A stretch of DNA of 64,000 nucleotides from Proteobacteria bacterium UBA6503 (lineage in GTDB: Bacteria > Pseudomonadota > Alphaproteobacteria > UBA1280 > UBA6503). The translations under genes were made by a program, and so were the position numbers. This document shows positions 1-7,102 of this stretch, in pieces. The notes beneath the pieces were generated by a model, which was given only the letters and a program-made list of their open reading frames with translations, searched no databases and was not told the DNA's origin. Position 1 is the stretch's first letter. Each line of letters opens with the position of its first letter. The stretch spans positions 868,713-932,712 of the forward strand of contig DJLZ01000001.1 in NCBI GenBank assembly GCA_002436405.1. Direction: 5' to 3'.

Positions 1-810
1 AGCCGCCGTGCACGTCGCCAAGCTGGTCATGTGCGTCGCACACGTTTGCCTAACCGTCATGAAGCTTTAAAAGGTTTGTTTGCTGTTGCTGCCCTGACTC
101 TAAGTTGGTACGGCGGCCATCAGCTTTACCAAAACTGGGGTAGCGTGACCAATTCAGCCGAAGAATTTATTGCCCGCCAAATCGATGCACAATTGCAAGA
201 GGTTATGGTCTCAGGCGTTGTTTACGCTGACCCTGCCGAACTACGTGCTGCACTTGATATGGAGCAGGGCAACTCGCTAGTGGGTTTTGATGCGCAAGCA
301 ACCCGTGAGCGTATTCAGGATGTCACTTGGATTAAATCAGCTGCCGTCACCCGTGAGCTGCCAAGCACCATCCGCCTTGAGATTACAGAATATGACCCAC
401 TTGCCCGACTTGATGTAGGCGGCGAAGTTTGGGTGATTGATAAAAACGGTGTGCAAATCGCCGAACCTGTTGTGGGCTCAGAAACTCATAACTTTGAAGA
501 ATTGCCAATTCTACGTGGCCAAGGGGCAGATACTGCCGCCGAAGCTTTGTTTGAATTGCTTGATACAGCACCTGAAATTGCAAAGCTAGTGCGTGGTGGC
601 ACCTACGTGGGCAACCGCCGCTGGGATTTGCAATTTGATGGTGGTGTGTTGGTTAAACTACCTGAAAAAAATGCAGAAACGGCTTTGCAATACCTAGCCC
701 GACTGCATGAAGAACGCAAAATTTTGAGCGTAGAAGACGTTATGGTTGACCTACGCCTAGAAGACAGAATTGTGCTGCGCTTACCGCCAGCCGCTAACGG
801 ATACTTATAA
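1..810 (+). CDS. ftsQ: Cell division protein FtsQ (5' truncated by window)
   Basis: FtsQ is a bitopic divisome protein linking early and late septation proteins in the periplasm. The reading frame is open from base 1 and the upstream codons are Arg-rich, as in a cytoplasmic tail, so the true start lies outside the window; GTG at 31 is only the first internal start. A transmembrane segment (about residues 17-33 counted from 31) is followed by a POTRA-like domain (roughly 58-125, from VYADPAELRAAL to the EYDPLARL end) and then the FtsQ beta domain beginning VWVIDKNG. It lies 65 nt upstream of ftsA, the usual order. Identification rests on domain order and on the ftsA-ftsZ neighbours. Confidence 0.93.
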   Translation, partial: SRRARRQAGHVRRTRLPNRHEALKGLFAVAALTLSWYGGHQLYQNWGSVTNSAEEFIARQIDAQLQEVMVSGVVYADPAELRAALDMEQGNSLVGFDAQATRERIQDVTWIKSAAVTRELPSTIRLEITEYDPLARLDVGGEVWVIDKNGVQIAEPVVGSETHNFEELPILRGQGADTAAEALFELLDTAPEIAKLVRGGTYVGNRRWDLQFDGGVLVKLPEKNAETALQYLARLHEERKILSVEDVMVDLRLEDRIVLRLPPAANGYL

Positions 811-875
811 GAATAAGAGCAATTAACATTTGGTGAATACCTAATTGTTAAAAGCCTACTTGGGGAGAATAAAAC

Positions 876-2126
876 ATGCGCCATAAAAATAACATCATCG
901 CGGGCCTAGATATTGGCAGCAGTAAAGTTGCGTGCTTCATCGCTGAGATGAACGACGACAACCAGCCGCAGGTGATTGGTTATGGTACATGTGCTTCACA
1001 CGGCATTAAGCGCGGTATGGTGGTTGATATGGACGCAACCGAACGTGCTATCCGTGAAGCGGTAGGTATGGCCGAAGAAATGGCCGACGTTAACGTAAGC
1101 CAAGTTGTTGTAAGCATTGGCGGCGTGCACCTACGTAGCCACGTAACTGATGGCCTTGTTGTACTTGGTAATCACGAAATTACACAACACGATCTTGATA
1201 AGGTGTTGGAAGTTGCCTGCGCTAAACAGCTAGAAGGCGACCGTCAGATTATCCATTCACTTGCGATGAAGTACGTGCTTGATGACCAACTCGATATCCG
1301 TGACCCACGTGGCATGATGGGCGCACGCCTTGAAGCCGACGTTAACATTATTTCAGCAGCAAAAGCCCCTGTACGTAACATTATTCGTTGTGTGCAGCGC
1401 TGCAACCTAGATGTGGCTGGCCAAGTGGTTTCACCATACGCCTCAGCCCTTTCAACCCTGATTGAAGACGAACGCGAACTTGGTGTAGCCCTCGTCGATA
1501 TTGGTGGCGGTACTTGTGATATTGCTATCTACGATCAGGAACAAATGGTTTACGCCGCCGTTGTACCGGTTGGTGGTAACCACATTACAAGCGATATTGC
1601 ACGCGGCCTATCAACCCCCTTGTATCAGGCCGAACGCATTAAAACCTTGTACGGTAGCGCTATGGCAAGCTTGGTAGATAGCGATACCAACATTGATATT
1701 CCTCATGTAGGGGAAGACGAAGAAAACATGACAGGCCACATTACCCGTAGCCAGCTTGCAGGTATCATCCAGCCCCGCTGTGAAGAGATCCTTGAAATGG
1801 TGCGTGCCGAGATTGAAAAATCAGGCTTCGAAAATACAATTGGTCGTCGTGTTGTTCTAACTGGTGGCACAAGCCAACTTCATGGCTTCCGTCAACTAGC
1901 CGAAATGGTGCTTGATAAGCAAGTGCGTGTTGCAAAACCCGCAGGTTTGGGCGGTTTGACAAGCATGAGCAGCGCCCCACAGTTTGCCACAGTAAGTGGT
2001 TTGGTAATCTCAGGTGCACGTGCGGCAACGCAACGGGTGCCAAAACGCTACAATCGCCCCTTTGCACAGCTGAATATCTGGGGTATGATTAAAAAGTGGT
2101 TCTATGAGAGCTTCCAACCTGCTTAA
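876..2126 (+). CDS. ftsA: Cell division protein FtsA, actin-like
   Basis: FtsA is an actin-fold ATPase that tethers FtsZ filaments to the membrane and recruits later division proteins. The 416-residue product has the phosphate-1 loop GLDIGSSKVACFIAE near residue 10, the inserted SHS2 (1C) region around 85-165, the phosphate-2 segment VALVDIGGGTCDIAIY near 205 and the adenosine motif VVLTGGTSQLHG near 330. The C-terminal WGMIKKWFYESF is the amphipathic membrane-targeting helix. The start ATG is preceded by a GGGGAG Shine-Dalgarno. Length and motifs are normal for the family. Confidence 0.97.
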   Translation: MRHKNNIIAGLDIGSSKVACFIAEMNDDNQPQVIGYGTCASHGIKRGMVVDMDATERAIREAVGMAEEMADVNVSQVVVSIGGVHLRSHVTDGLVVLGNHEITQHDLDKVLEVACAKQLEGDRQIIHSLAMKYVLDDQLDIRDPRGMMGARLEADVNIISAAKAPVRNIIRCVQRCNLDVAGQVVSPYASALSTLIEDERELGVALVDIGGGTCDIAIYDQEQMVYAAVVPVGGNHITSDIARGLSTPLYQAERIKTLYGSAMASLVDSDTNIDIPHVGEDEENMTGHITRSQLAGIIQPRCEEILEMVRAEIEKSGFENTIGRRVVLTGGTSQLHGFRQLAEMVLDKQVRVAKPAGLGGLTSMSSAPQFATVSGLVISGARAATQRVPKRYNRPFAQLNIWGMIKKWFYESFQPA

Positions 2127-2328
2127 GGCGAATATATAAATATAAGCCGTAAGTTTTTGAGTTTGCGGCATCTTTACCCCAACGGATAGTGCATAGAGCT
2201 ACGTAACGCCCTAAAAAATAACGATATATAGTTATTTAGGGGGTTTTAAAACGGTGCAAATACTATATAATGTGTTTCACCAAGTTTGCTTTTATTATGT
2301 AATTATTTGATTTACAGGGGGTTTTTCC
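2127..2328 (+). promoter_or_regulatory. ftsA-ftsZ intergenic region with hairpin and ftsZ promoter
   Basis: This 202-nt gap holds an imperfect hairpin (2209-2222 with 2231-2241, CCCTAA...ATAAC against GTTATTTAGGG, followed by TTTT). It could terminate or attenuate ftsA readthrough. Beyond it is a consensus -10, TATAAT at 2266-2271, with a poor -35 around 2243-2248. A GGGGG Shine-Dalgarno precedes the ftsZ ATG. I infer that ftsZ has its own strong promoter in addition to readthrough. Confidence 0.55.
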
Positions 2329-3630
2329 ATGTCACTAAACATCAGCATGGTCTCAGAAAACAACAGCGCACCAAAAATCACCGTGATTGGTGTAGGTGGT
2401 GCTGGTGGTAATGCTGTGCGCAACATGATTGAATCTGACCTACAAGGTGTTAACTTCGTTGTTGCAAACACTGATGTTCAGGCACTGGAACTAAGCCCAG
2501 CAGAACGCAAAATCCGCCTCGGTAGCGAAATTACCGAAGGTCTAGGCGCAGGCGCTAACCCAGAAGTAGGCGCAGCCGCCGCAGAAGAATCATTCGACGA
2601 AATTTCAGAAGTTATCCGTGGTTCACACATGGTCTTCATCACTGCCGGTATGGGCGGTGGCACAGGTACTGGTGCTTCACCAGTTGTTGCCCGTGCTGCA
2701 AAAGAACAAGGTATTCTAACTGTTGCTGTCGTAACTAAGCCTTTCGGTTTTGAAGGTGCGCGTCGTTCTAAGCAATCAGAAAACGGTATCGAAGAACTAC
2801 AACAATACGTAGACACCGTTATCGTTATTCCTAACCAAAACCTATTCCGTATCGCTACTGAGCGCACAACACTTATGGAAGCCTTTAAAATGGCTGACGA
2901 TGTGCTGTACAAAGGCGTACGTGGCGTGACCGACCTTATGGTTGTGCCTGGCTTCATTAACCTTGACTTCAACGACATTAAAACTGTGATGTCTGAGATG
3001 GGCCAAGCGATGATGGGTACAGGTCAAGCTGAAGGTGAGCGTCGTGCTATTATGGCGGCCGAGATGGCTATCTCAAGCCCGCTACTAGACGGTATCTCAA
3101 TGCAGGGTGCACGTGGTGTTCTTATTAACATTACTGGTGGCCCAGACATGACCCTTTACGAAGTTGACGAAGCTGCTAACCGTATCCGTGAAGAAGTTGA
3201 CGCTGACGCTAACATCATCTTCGGTACAGCGTTCGACAACGTTATGGAAGGCGAAATCCGCGTAAGTGTTGTAGCAACTGGCTTGGGTGATAACTCAGCA
3301 CGTCGCACAACTGGTAACTCAGGCTTTACAAACACCAAGAGCTCATTCACACCAAGCTCAAAGCCTAAGCAACCAACAAGCACTTTTAAAGCTCCTTCAT
3401 CATCATTTCTAGCCTCAAGCGAGACTGAAACTAAATCAAATTCAACTTCTGAAGTTTCAACACCTGCACCAAGCGAGCCATCGCTTCCACTAGGTGGCGA
3501 AAGCTTGCTACAGAAGTCAGTGAAGCAAGAAGAGCCTACAAACGTTAAGAAAATGGAAAAGCCTGAGCCACAACAGCCAGACTTTGACGACCTTGACATC
3601 CCAGCTTTCTTGCGTCGCCAAGCAAACTAA
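2329..3630 (+). CDS. ftsZ: Cell division GTPase FtsZ
   Basis: FtsZ is a tubulin-like GTPase that forms the Z ring. The 433-residue protein carries the nucleotide-binding GVGGAGGNAVRNM near residue 21, the tubulin signature GGGTGTGASPVVA near 110 and the synergy-loop region including FNDIKTVMSEMG. A Ser/Thr/Pro-rich disordered linker runs from about 325 to 415. The protein ends with the conserved C-terminal peptide LDIPAFLRRQAN that binds FtsA and other partners. Codon use is core-like, with many TCA and CTA codons. It is followed at once by a strong terminator. Confidence 0.98.
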   Translation: MSLNISMVSENNSAPKITVIGVGGAGGNAVRNMIESDLQGVNFVVANTDVQALELSPAERKIRLGSEITEGLGAGANPEVGAAAAEESFDEISEVIRGSHMVFITAGMGGGTGTGASPVVARAAKEQGILTVAVVTKPFGFEGARRSKQSENGIEELQQYVDTVIVIPNQNLFRIATERTTLMEAFKMADDVLYKGVRGVTDLMVVPGFINLDFNDIKTVMSEMGQAMMGTGQAEGERRAIMAAEMAISSPLLDGISMQGARGVLINITGGPDMTLYEVDEAANRIREEVDADANIIFGTAFDNVMEGEIRVSVVATGLGDNSARRTTGNSGFTNTKSSFTPSSKPKQPTSTFKAPSSSFLASSETETKSNSTSEVSTPAPSEPSLPLGGESLLQKSVKQEEPTNVKKMEKPEPQQPDFDDLDIPAFLRRQAN

Positions 3631-3636
3631 TTAAAG

Positions 3637-3660
3637 AGCCCCTCAAGTAGGGGCTTTTTT
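3637..3660 (+). terminator. Rho-independent terminator of ftsZ
   Basis: AGCCCCT (3637-3643) pairs with AGGGGCT (3649-3655) across a CAAGT loop and runs into TTTTTT. Confidence 0.9.
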
Positions 3661-3730
3661 ACGGCTAAGCCTACCGTTCATAATAAAAAGAAAAAGACCC
3701 CCAGCTGCAAAGCTGGGGGATCTTTCGTTT
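3650..3730. repeat. 80-bp direct repeat, copy 1, with bidirectional terminator hairpin
   Basis: This stretch is repeated almost perfectly at 4511-4590, the only difference I see being one extra A after the hairpin. It contains CCCCCAGCT (3698-3706) pairing with AGCTGGGGG (3711-3719) across GCAA, with A-rich and T-rich flanks, so it can terminate transcription from either side. Both copies begin in the T-tract of a preceding terminator, at ftsZ here and at the second CPCC gene in copy 2. Confidence 0.85.
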
Positions 3731-3821
3731 TGAGGCGCCTTGTAAGTTTGCCTTTTCTTTACCATAACTAATCCGCATGGGTATGAAGCGGCAAAACATC
3801 AGAATGATAGGGAGTACTTCT

Positions 3822-4100
3822 ATGCAAGCCACAAATAATGACAAACCTCGCACACACTGTTTGGTGTGCGGTTTTGATTTTGGTCAGGAAGTTATCCGTG
3901 AGGATGATTGCCCTTGTTGTGGTTTCTTTATGGGGTACTTCTGGGAAGATGCAGGCTTAGAGCATATTCGCATTGGCCGTCTTCATTGGATCGAAAAACA
4001 AAAAGCCCGTTGGGATAGCCCTGCTATGCAACCTGCTGAGTGGTCTGTGGACAAAGCATGGGCACAAGTCCGTGCGAATGTTCCTAAGAAGTTCCAATAA
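3822..4100 (+). CDS. CPCC-type cysteine-rich zinc-ribbon protein, copy 1
   Basis: A 92-residue soluble protein with C-L-V-C-G near residue 16 and D-D-C-P-C-C-G near 35, resembling the cysteine-rich CPCC family, a presumed zinc ribbon of unknown function. A Trp-rich C-terminal half follows (WSVDKAWAQVRANVPKKFQ). The start at 3822 is chosen because GGGAG lies just upstream and the same start is kept in the tandem copy at 4189; an in-frame ATG at 3777 would add 15 unconserved residues. A plausible promoter is TTGTAA at about 3739 and CATAAC 17 nt later. The role is unknown. Confidence 0.75.
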   Translation: MQATNNDKPRTHCLVCGFDFGQEVIREDDCPCCGFFMGYFWEDAGLEHIRIGRLHWIEKQKARWDSPAMQPAEWSVDKAWAQVRANVPKKFQ

Positions 4101-4124
4101 GCGAGCAGTTAAACCTATTCACGT

Positions 4125-4153
4125 GCCCCTAACCATTTGGTTGGGGGCTTTTT
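4125..4153 (+). terminator. Terminator of CPCC gene 1
   Basis: GCCCCTAACC (4125-4134) pairs with GGTTGGGGGC (4139-4148) across ATTT, followed by TTTTT. The same hairpin follows the second copy. Confidence 0.9.
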
Positions 4154-4188
4154 CGTGTATACTGGTGCAAACGACAAGGAGTATTTCT

Positions 4189-4467
4189 ATGCAAGCCTCA
4201 AATAATGAAAACCCTCGTACACACTGTTTGGTGTGTGGTTTTGACTTTCAAGAGATTATTTTGCCAGAAGATGATTGCCCCTGTTGTGGCATGCATATGG
4301 GCTTTTATTGGGAAAATTGCCATAAAAGTAGTTTTATAGAGGCCCGCCAGGAATGGATTGAAGACCGCAATGCCCAGTGGGATGTGGGAGAAATGCAACC
4401 CGCTGACTGGTCTGTGGACAAAGCGTGGGCACAAGTCCGTGCGAATGTTCCTAAGAAGTTCCAATAG
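4189..4467 (+). CDS. CPCC-type cysteine-rich zinc-ribbon protein, copy 2
   Basis: Tandem paralogue of the preceding gene, also 92 residues. It shares the start MQA(T/S)NN, C-L-V-C-G, D-D-C-P-C-C-G and an identical last 19 residues. The middle differs more (GFYWENCHKSS against GYFWEDAGLEH), so the copies are diverging while the ends are conserved down to the nucleotide level, including the 3' hairpin. AAGGAG precedes the ATG. Function unknown; a duplicated metal-binding small protein is the most that can be said. Confidence 0.75.
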   Translation: MQASNNENPRTHCLVCGFDFQEIILPEDDCPCCGMHMGFYWENCHKSSFIEARQEWIEDRNAQWDVGEMQPADWSVDKAWAQVRANVPKKFQ

Positions 4468-4491
4468 GCGACCTGTTAAACCTATTTACGC

Positions 4492-4521
4492 GCCCCTAAC
4501 CATTTGGTTGGGGGCTTTTTT
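4492..4521 (+). terminator. Terminator of CPCC gene 2
   Basis: GCCCCTAACC (4492-4501) pairs with GGTTGGGGGC (4506-4515) across ATTT, followed by six T. Same stem as at 4125. Confidence 0.9.
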
Positions 4522-4590
4522 ACGGCTAAGCCTACCGTTCATAATAAAAAGAAAAAGACCCCCAGCTGCAAAGCTGGGGGTCTTTCGTTT
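4511..4590. repeat. 80-bp direct repeat, copy 2, with bidirectional terminator hairpin
   Basis: Near-identical to 3650-3730. The hairpin at 4559-4580 (CCCCCAGCT, GCAA, AGCTGGGGG) faces the 3' end of the minus-strand ankyrin gene that stops at 4612, so here it can serve genes on both sides. Confidence 0.85.
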
Positions 4591-4611
4591 CGTAAGGTGT
4601 TTTTATTCGGC

Positions 4612-5133
4612 TTAGGCCTTAAAGCCTGCAAGGCTCAGGGCACGTAGGGCCTTAATTTTGTCGGTAGGTTTAATGGCTTCACTGGCCATGACCATAGCGA
4701 CAACAGGCTCGTTCAGAACCTCAGGGCACTGGGGCAGCAGTTCATCAATAACAAACTGAGCATGCCCGTGGGCTGCCAAAGCGCCCGCAACCGACTGCTG
4801 AGGGTATTCATTACTTGAAAGCCCGTAGGATGGGTAATCCTTCAAGAACTTAATCAGAAAGTCAGTATGGCCGCCTTCAGCAAGGATAAGCAGGGGCGTT
4901 TTTCCAAAGTTATCGCTGACCAAAAAATACGAGGCATCATCATCGGCCAAAGCCTGAATAGCCTCCATGTTGCCGTGGATGGCAAAGTGGTGCACGGCAT
5001 TGCGGCCGTCATCGTCTTTGCAGCTGGCATCGCCGCCATAGGCAATGCAGGTGATGGCGTAGGTTGCGTCATTGTTTTTGCCATGGGCTAAAATCATGTC
5101 GCACAGGTGATTGATATCAGGAACAAACATCAT
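4612..5133 (-). CDS. Ankyrin-repeat-like protein, paralogue A
   Basis: A 173-residue protein with three or four degenerate ankyrin repeats. The clearest are GDASCKDDDGRNAVHHFAIHG near residue 35 and GKTPLLILAEGGHTDFLIKFL near 75, followed by a helical C-terminus ending DKIKALRALSLAGF. ATG at 5133 is chosen; upstream in-frame codons reach only a TTG at 5181 inside the pyrimidine-rich leader. Two genes with the same layout follow on the same strand. A promoter-like TATAAC (5192-5197) stands 15 nt before the TATCTTC leader motif. No signal peptide is visible. Function unknown; such repeats mediate protein binding. Confidence 0.72.
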   Translation of the reverse strand: MMFVPDINHLCDMILAHGKNNDATYAITCIAYGGDASCKDDDGRNAVHHFAIHGNMEAIQALADDDASYFLVSDNFGKTPLLILAEGGHTDFLIKFLKDYPSYGLSSNEYPQQSVAGALAAHGHAQFVIDELLPQCPEVLNEPVVAMVMASEAIKPTDKIKALRALSLAGFKA

Positions 5134-5229
5134 TGATGGGTCCAATCGAGGATGTGGGGAAATGAAAAAGAAGATAAACAAATATGCCCTTGTTATAACA
5201 CACCCTAAGTTGCTGTGGCTAAATAAAAA

Positions 5230-5258
5230 AAGCCCCTCTGCATGTGCAGAAAGGGCTT
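5230..5258 (-). terminator. Terminator of ankyrin gene B
   Basis: AAGCCC...TCTGCA pairs with TGCAGA...GGGCTT (5230-5258, small bulge). On the minus strand a T-rich tract follows. Confidence 0.8.
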
Positions 5259-5280
5259 AGGGGTTCGTTATATAGACGTA

Positions 5281-5802
5281 TTAAATCGACTTGGTTTCAA
5301 ACCCTTCATGGCCGAGGATCCGCACCATGCGGATTTTTTCCATCGGGTCGAGGGTAAGGCTGCTCATGACCATGCTGATAATCCGCTGAAAGCGAATTTC
5401 AGGGCAGATGGGCATCATTTTGCCAAGCACGGTGTCAAGGTCGCCCTTTGCGGCAATAAAGCCAGCAATGGAGCGATGCTTAAGGTCGGTCTGTGCCAGC
5501 AGTTGCGGCCGCTGAACGGCATAGGGCATAACATCTTGGGTTGAGCGTTCGGCAAGGTACATCAGCGGCGTCATGCCGTATTTGTCAGCCTTTTCAAACG
5601 GTGTCATGTCATCAAGTGCCAGAGCATTAAGCCCTTTGGCGTTGCCCCGCATGGCAAAGTGGTGGGCGGCATTACGGCCATCTTCATCACAGCGGCTCGC
5701 GTCGCCGCCAAACTGGATGTAGTAGTCGATATGCTGGTCTTCGTTTTTACGCGAACAATCGAGGATGAAATCGCTCAATTGGCTAGTGCATATTCCATAC
5801 AT
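5281..5802 (-). CDS. Ankyrin-repeat-like protein, paralogue B
   Basis: 173 residues, the same length as paralogue A. Matching segments are GGDASRCDEDGRNAAHHFAMRGN, GMTPLMYLAER, a third repeat starting KHRSIAGFIAAKG, and the C-terminal MEKIRMVRILGHEGFE. The start is the only ATG after the leader. The upstream region has TATATA 14 nt before TATCTTCTCTTC, the same spacing as in paralogue C. Low-complexity or secretion signals are not seen, so it is probably cytosolic. Paralogy with A and C is clear by eye; function is not. Confidence 0.72.
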   Translation of the reverse strand: MYGICTSQLSDFILDCSRKNEDQHIDYYIQFGGDASRCDEDGRNAAHHFAMRGNAKGLNALALDDMTPFEKADKYGMTPLMYLAERSTQDVMPYAVQRPQLLAQTDLKHRSIAGFIAAKGDLDTVLGKMMPICPEIRFQRIISMVMSSLTLDPMEKIRMVRILGHEGFETKSI

Positions 5803-5896
5803 GTTGGGTATCCAAAGAAAGGAGGAATCAAAAAGAAGAGAAGATAAATTATCTACCTTCTATATAGCAGTATTTTAGCCAAATCAGCAACACAAA

Positions 5897-5921
5897 AACC
5901 CCCTCGCAGTGCGAGGGGGTT
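5897..5921 (-). terminator. Terminator of ankyrin gene C
   Basis: AACCCCCTCGC (5897-5907) pairs with GCGAGGGGGTT (5911-5921) across AGT. TAACGA precedes it on the coding strand. Confidence 0.88.
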
Positions 5922-5948
5922 CGTCGTTAAGTGGTTGGCAACGCTGCC

Positions 5949-6500
5949 TTAAAAGCCTGCGTAACGCAGAGCTTCAAGAGCGTCCATCTTTTCGGTGGGG
6001 GTCAGCTTTTTGCTGTTCTGCACCGCAAAGATAATGCACTGCTGTTTTACATCGGGGCAACGTTCGGCAAGCTCGATGACCTTGTCGTAGTTGCCATTTT
6101 CGGCAAACAGATAGGCAATCGTACGGCCTTGGTTGTCACGCTGGTTGAGGTATTCTTCAGTGCGGAACTGCAGATACTGATCAACACCAGTGTTGTTGGC
6201 TTCAGCCAGGCGCAGCAGCGGGGTCATGCCGTCCTTATCGGGCTGCGAGACAATGCGAACATTACCAGCCGCCACCACAATGGTGTGCAGGCCATTAAAA
6301 CTGCCACGGCGGGCAAAAATGTGGGCGGCGGTTTCGCCGTCATCATTGGTGGCCGTGACATCGGCGCCGGCGGCAACGTATTGCTTGATGCGCTTAGCAT
6401 CCTTGCCGCGCGAAAGCATATTGGGGTTGGCATGCTGGGCAAAGTTCAGCAGCGCTGCGGTTGCAACATAAGCCACGGTGCCCTTGATGGGGTTCTTCAT
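5949..6500 (-). CDS. Ankyrin-repeat-like protein, paralogue C
   Basis: 183 residues. It differs from A and B by an N-terminal apolar stretch (MKNPIKGTVAYVATAALLNFAQ) that may be a weak signal or anchor. Repeats are GADVTATNDDGETAAHIFARRG, DKDGMTPLLRLAEANN and DNQGRTIAYLFAENG, and the C-terminus TEKMDALEALRYAGF matches the family. ATG at 6500 has an AAGGA Shine-Dalgarno 8 nt upstream; a longer frame to 6608 runs through the leader and is rejected. Codons are GC-richer and more C-ending than in the core genes. Confidence 0.73.
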   Translation of the reverse strand: MKNPIKGTVAYVATAALLNFAQHANPNMLSRGKDAKRIKQYVAAGADVTATNDDGETAAHIFARRGSFNGLHTIVVAAGNVRIVSQPDKDGMTPLLRLAEANNTGVDQYLQFRTEEYLNQRDNQGRTIAYLFAENGNYDKVIELAERCPDVKQQCIIFAVQNSKKLTPTEKMDALEALRYAGF

Positions 6501-6537
6501 AAGGAAAGTCCTTTTCCAGAGAGGAGAGAAAACAGAA

Positions 6538-6587
6538 GAAGATAAGTGAATAAGGCTATTTATACCAAGGGTACAGATTGGACGCAA
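6538..6587 (-). promoter_or_regulatory. Promoter and pyrimidine leader of ankyrin gene C
   Basis: On the minus strand TTGCGT (6582-6587) and TATAAA (6559-6564) are 17 nt apart. TATCTTC (6538-6544) begins 14 nt after the -10, then the leader continues TTCTGTTTTCTCTCC. This is one of the clearest examples of the shared accessory-gene leader. Confidence 0.65.
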
Positions 6588-6677
6588 TATATGCCTTGAA
6601 AAAAACAAACATCACGCCCACCTTACTCAGGTTCTAAACCTTCTTCTTTTCTTTTTACCTACCTTTTACGAGGATGA

Positions 6678-7034
6678 ATGCCTATGGATACAACCAGTAG
6701 AGTTGTGTATGGCTTTTTTATTATTGCCATTACGCTCCTTATTATTACAAGCGATGCATTTGTTGGCCCTTTTAATGCACTTGTTGCTTCAATTTTATTT
6801 GTGTTGGGCGGGGCTTTTGTAATTTTATTACTTAACCCCTTTGCCAAAATATATATTGATGATCATGACCGTAAGATTTATCAAATTCAGCGAGAGCACG
6901 AGGCCCAACTAAAGTTGCGTGTTGAGTGTAATCAGGCTGAGCGTGAGTCATGGAAGAAGCAACTTGCCCAAGAGCGAGCGCAAAAACGCCGCTACATTAC
7001 GCTTTGGCGCAAAGCTAAAGGTTACGAAAAGTAA
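6678..7034 (+). CDS. Small two-helix membrane protein with charged coiled-coil tail
   Basis: 118 residues: two adjacent transmembrane helices (about 10-28 and 34-53) and a cytosolic tail with heptad-like charged residues (DRKIYQIQREHEAQLKLRVE and onward) ending Arg/Lys-rich. ATG at 6678 follows GAGG by only 4 nt; ATG at 6684 is a good alternative. Its leader is the same CU-rich type (CCTTCTTCTTTTCTTTTTACC) with TTGAAA upstream. No family recognised. Confidence 0.65.
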   Translation: MPMDTTSRVVYGFFIIAITLLIITSDAFVGPFNALVASILFVLGGAFVILLLNPFAKIYIDDHDRKIYQIQREHEAQLKLRVECNQAERESWKKQLAQERAQKRRYITLWRKAKGYEK

Positions 7035-7055
7035 CACTGCTGACGATGCAAAAAA

Positions 7056-7078
7056 CCGCCCTACGGGGCGGCTTTTTT
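7056..7078 (+). terminator. Bidirectional terminator between membrane protein and asparaginase-like gene
   Basis: CCGCCC (7056-7061) pairs with GGGCGG (7066-7071) across TACG with A- and T-runs on both sides, so it can end both convergent genes. Confidence 0.88.
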
Positions 7079-7102
7079 ATGGGGTAATCTTACCCTCTAA
7101 TA

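Noticed and set aside
2127..2328. Riboswitch in the ftsZ leader
   Set aside because: Only one simple AT-rich hairpin is visible, lying before the promoter; no conserved aptamer could be recognised.
5931..6545. 204-codon plus-strand frame opposite ankyrin gene C
   Set aside because: Shadow of the ankyrin coding sequence; the sense strand has repeats, Shine-Dalgarno, promoter and terminator.
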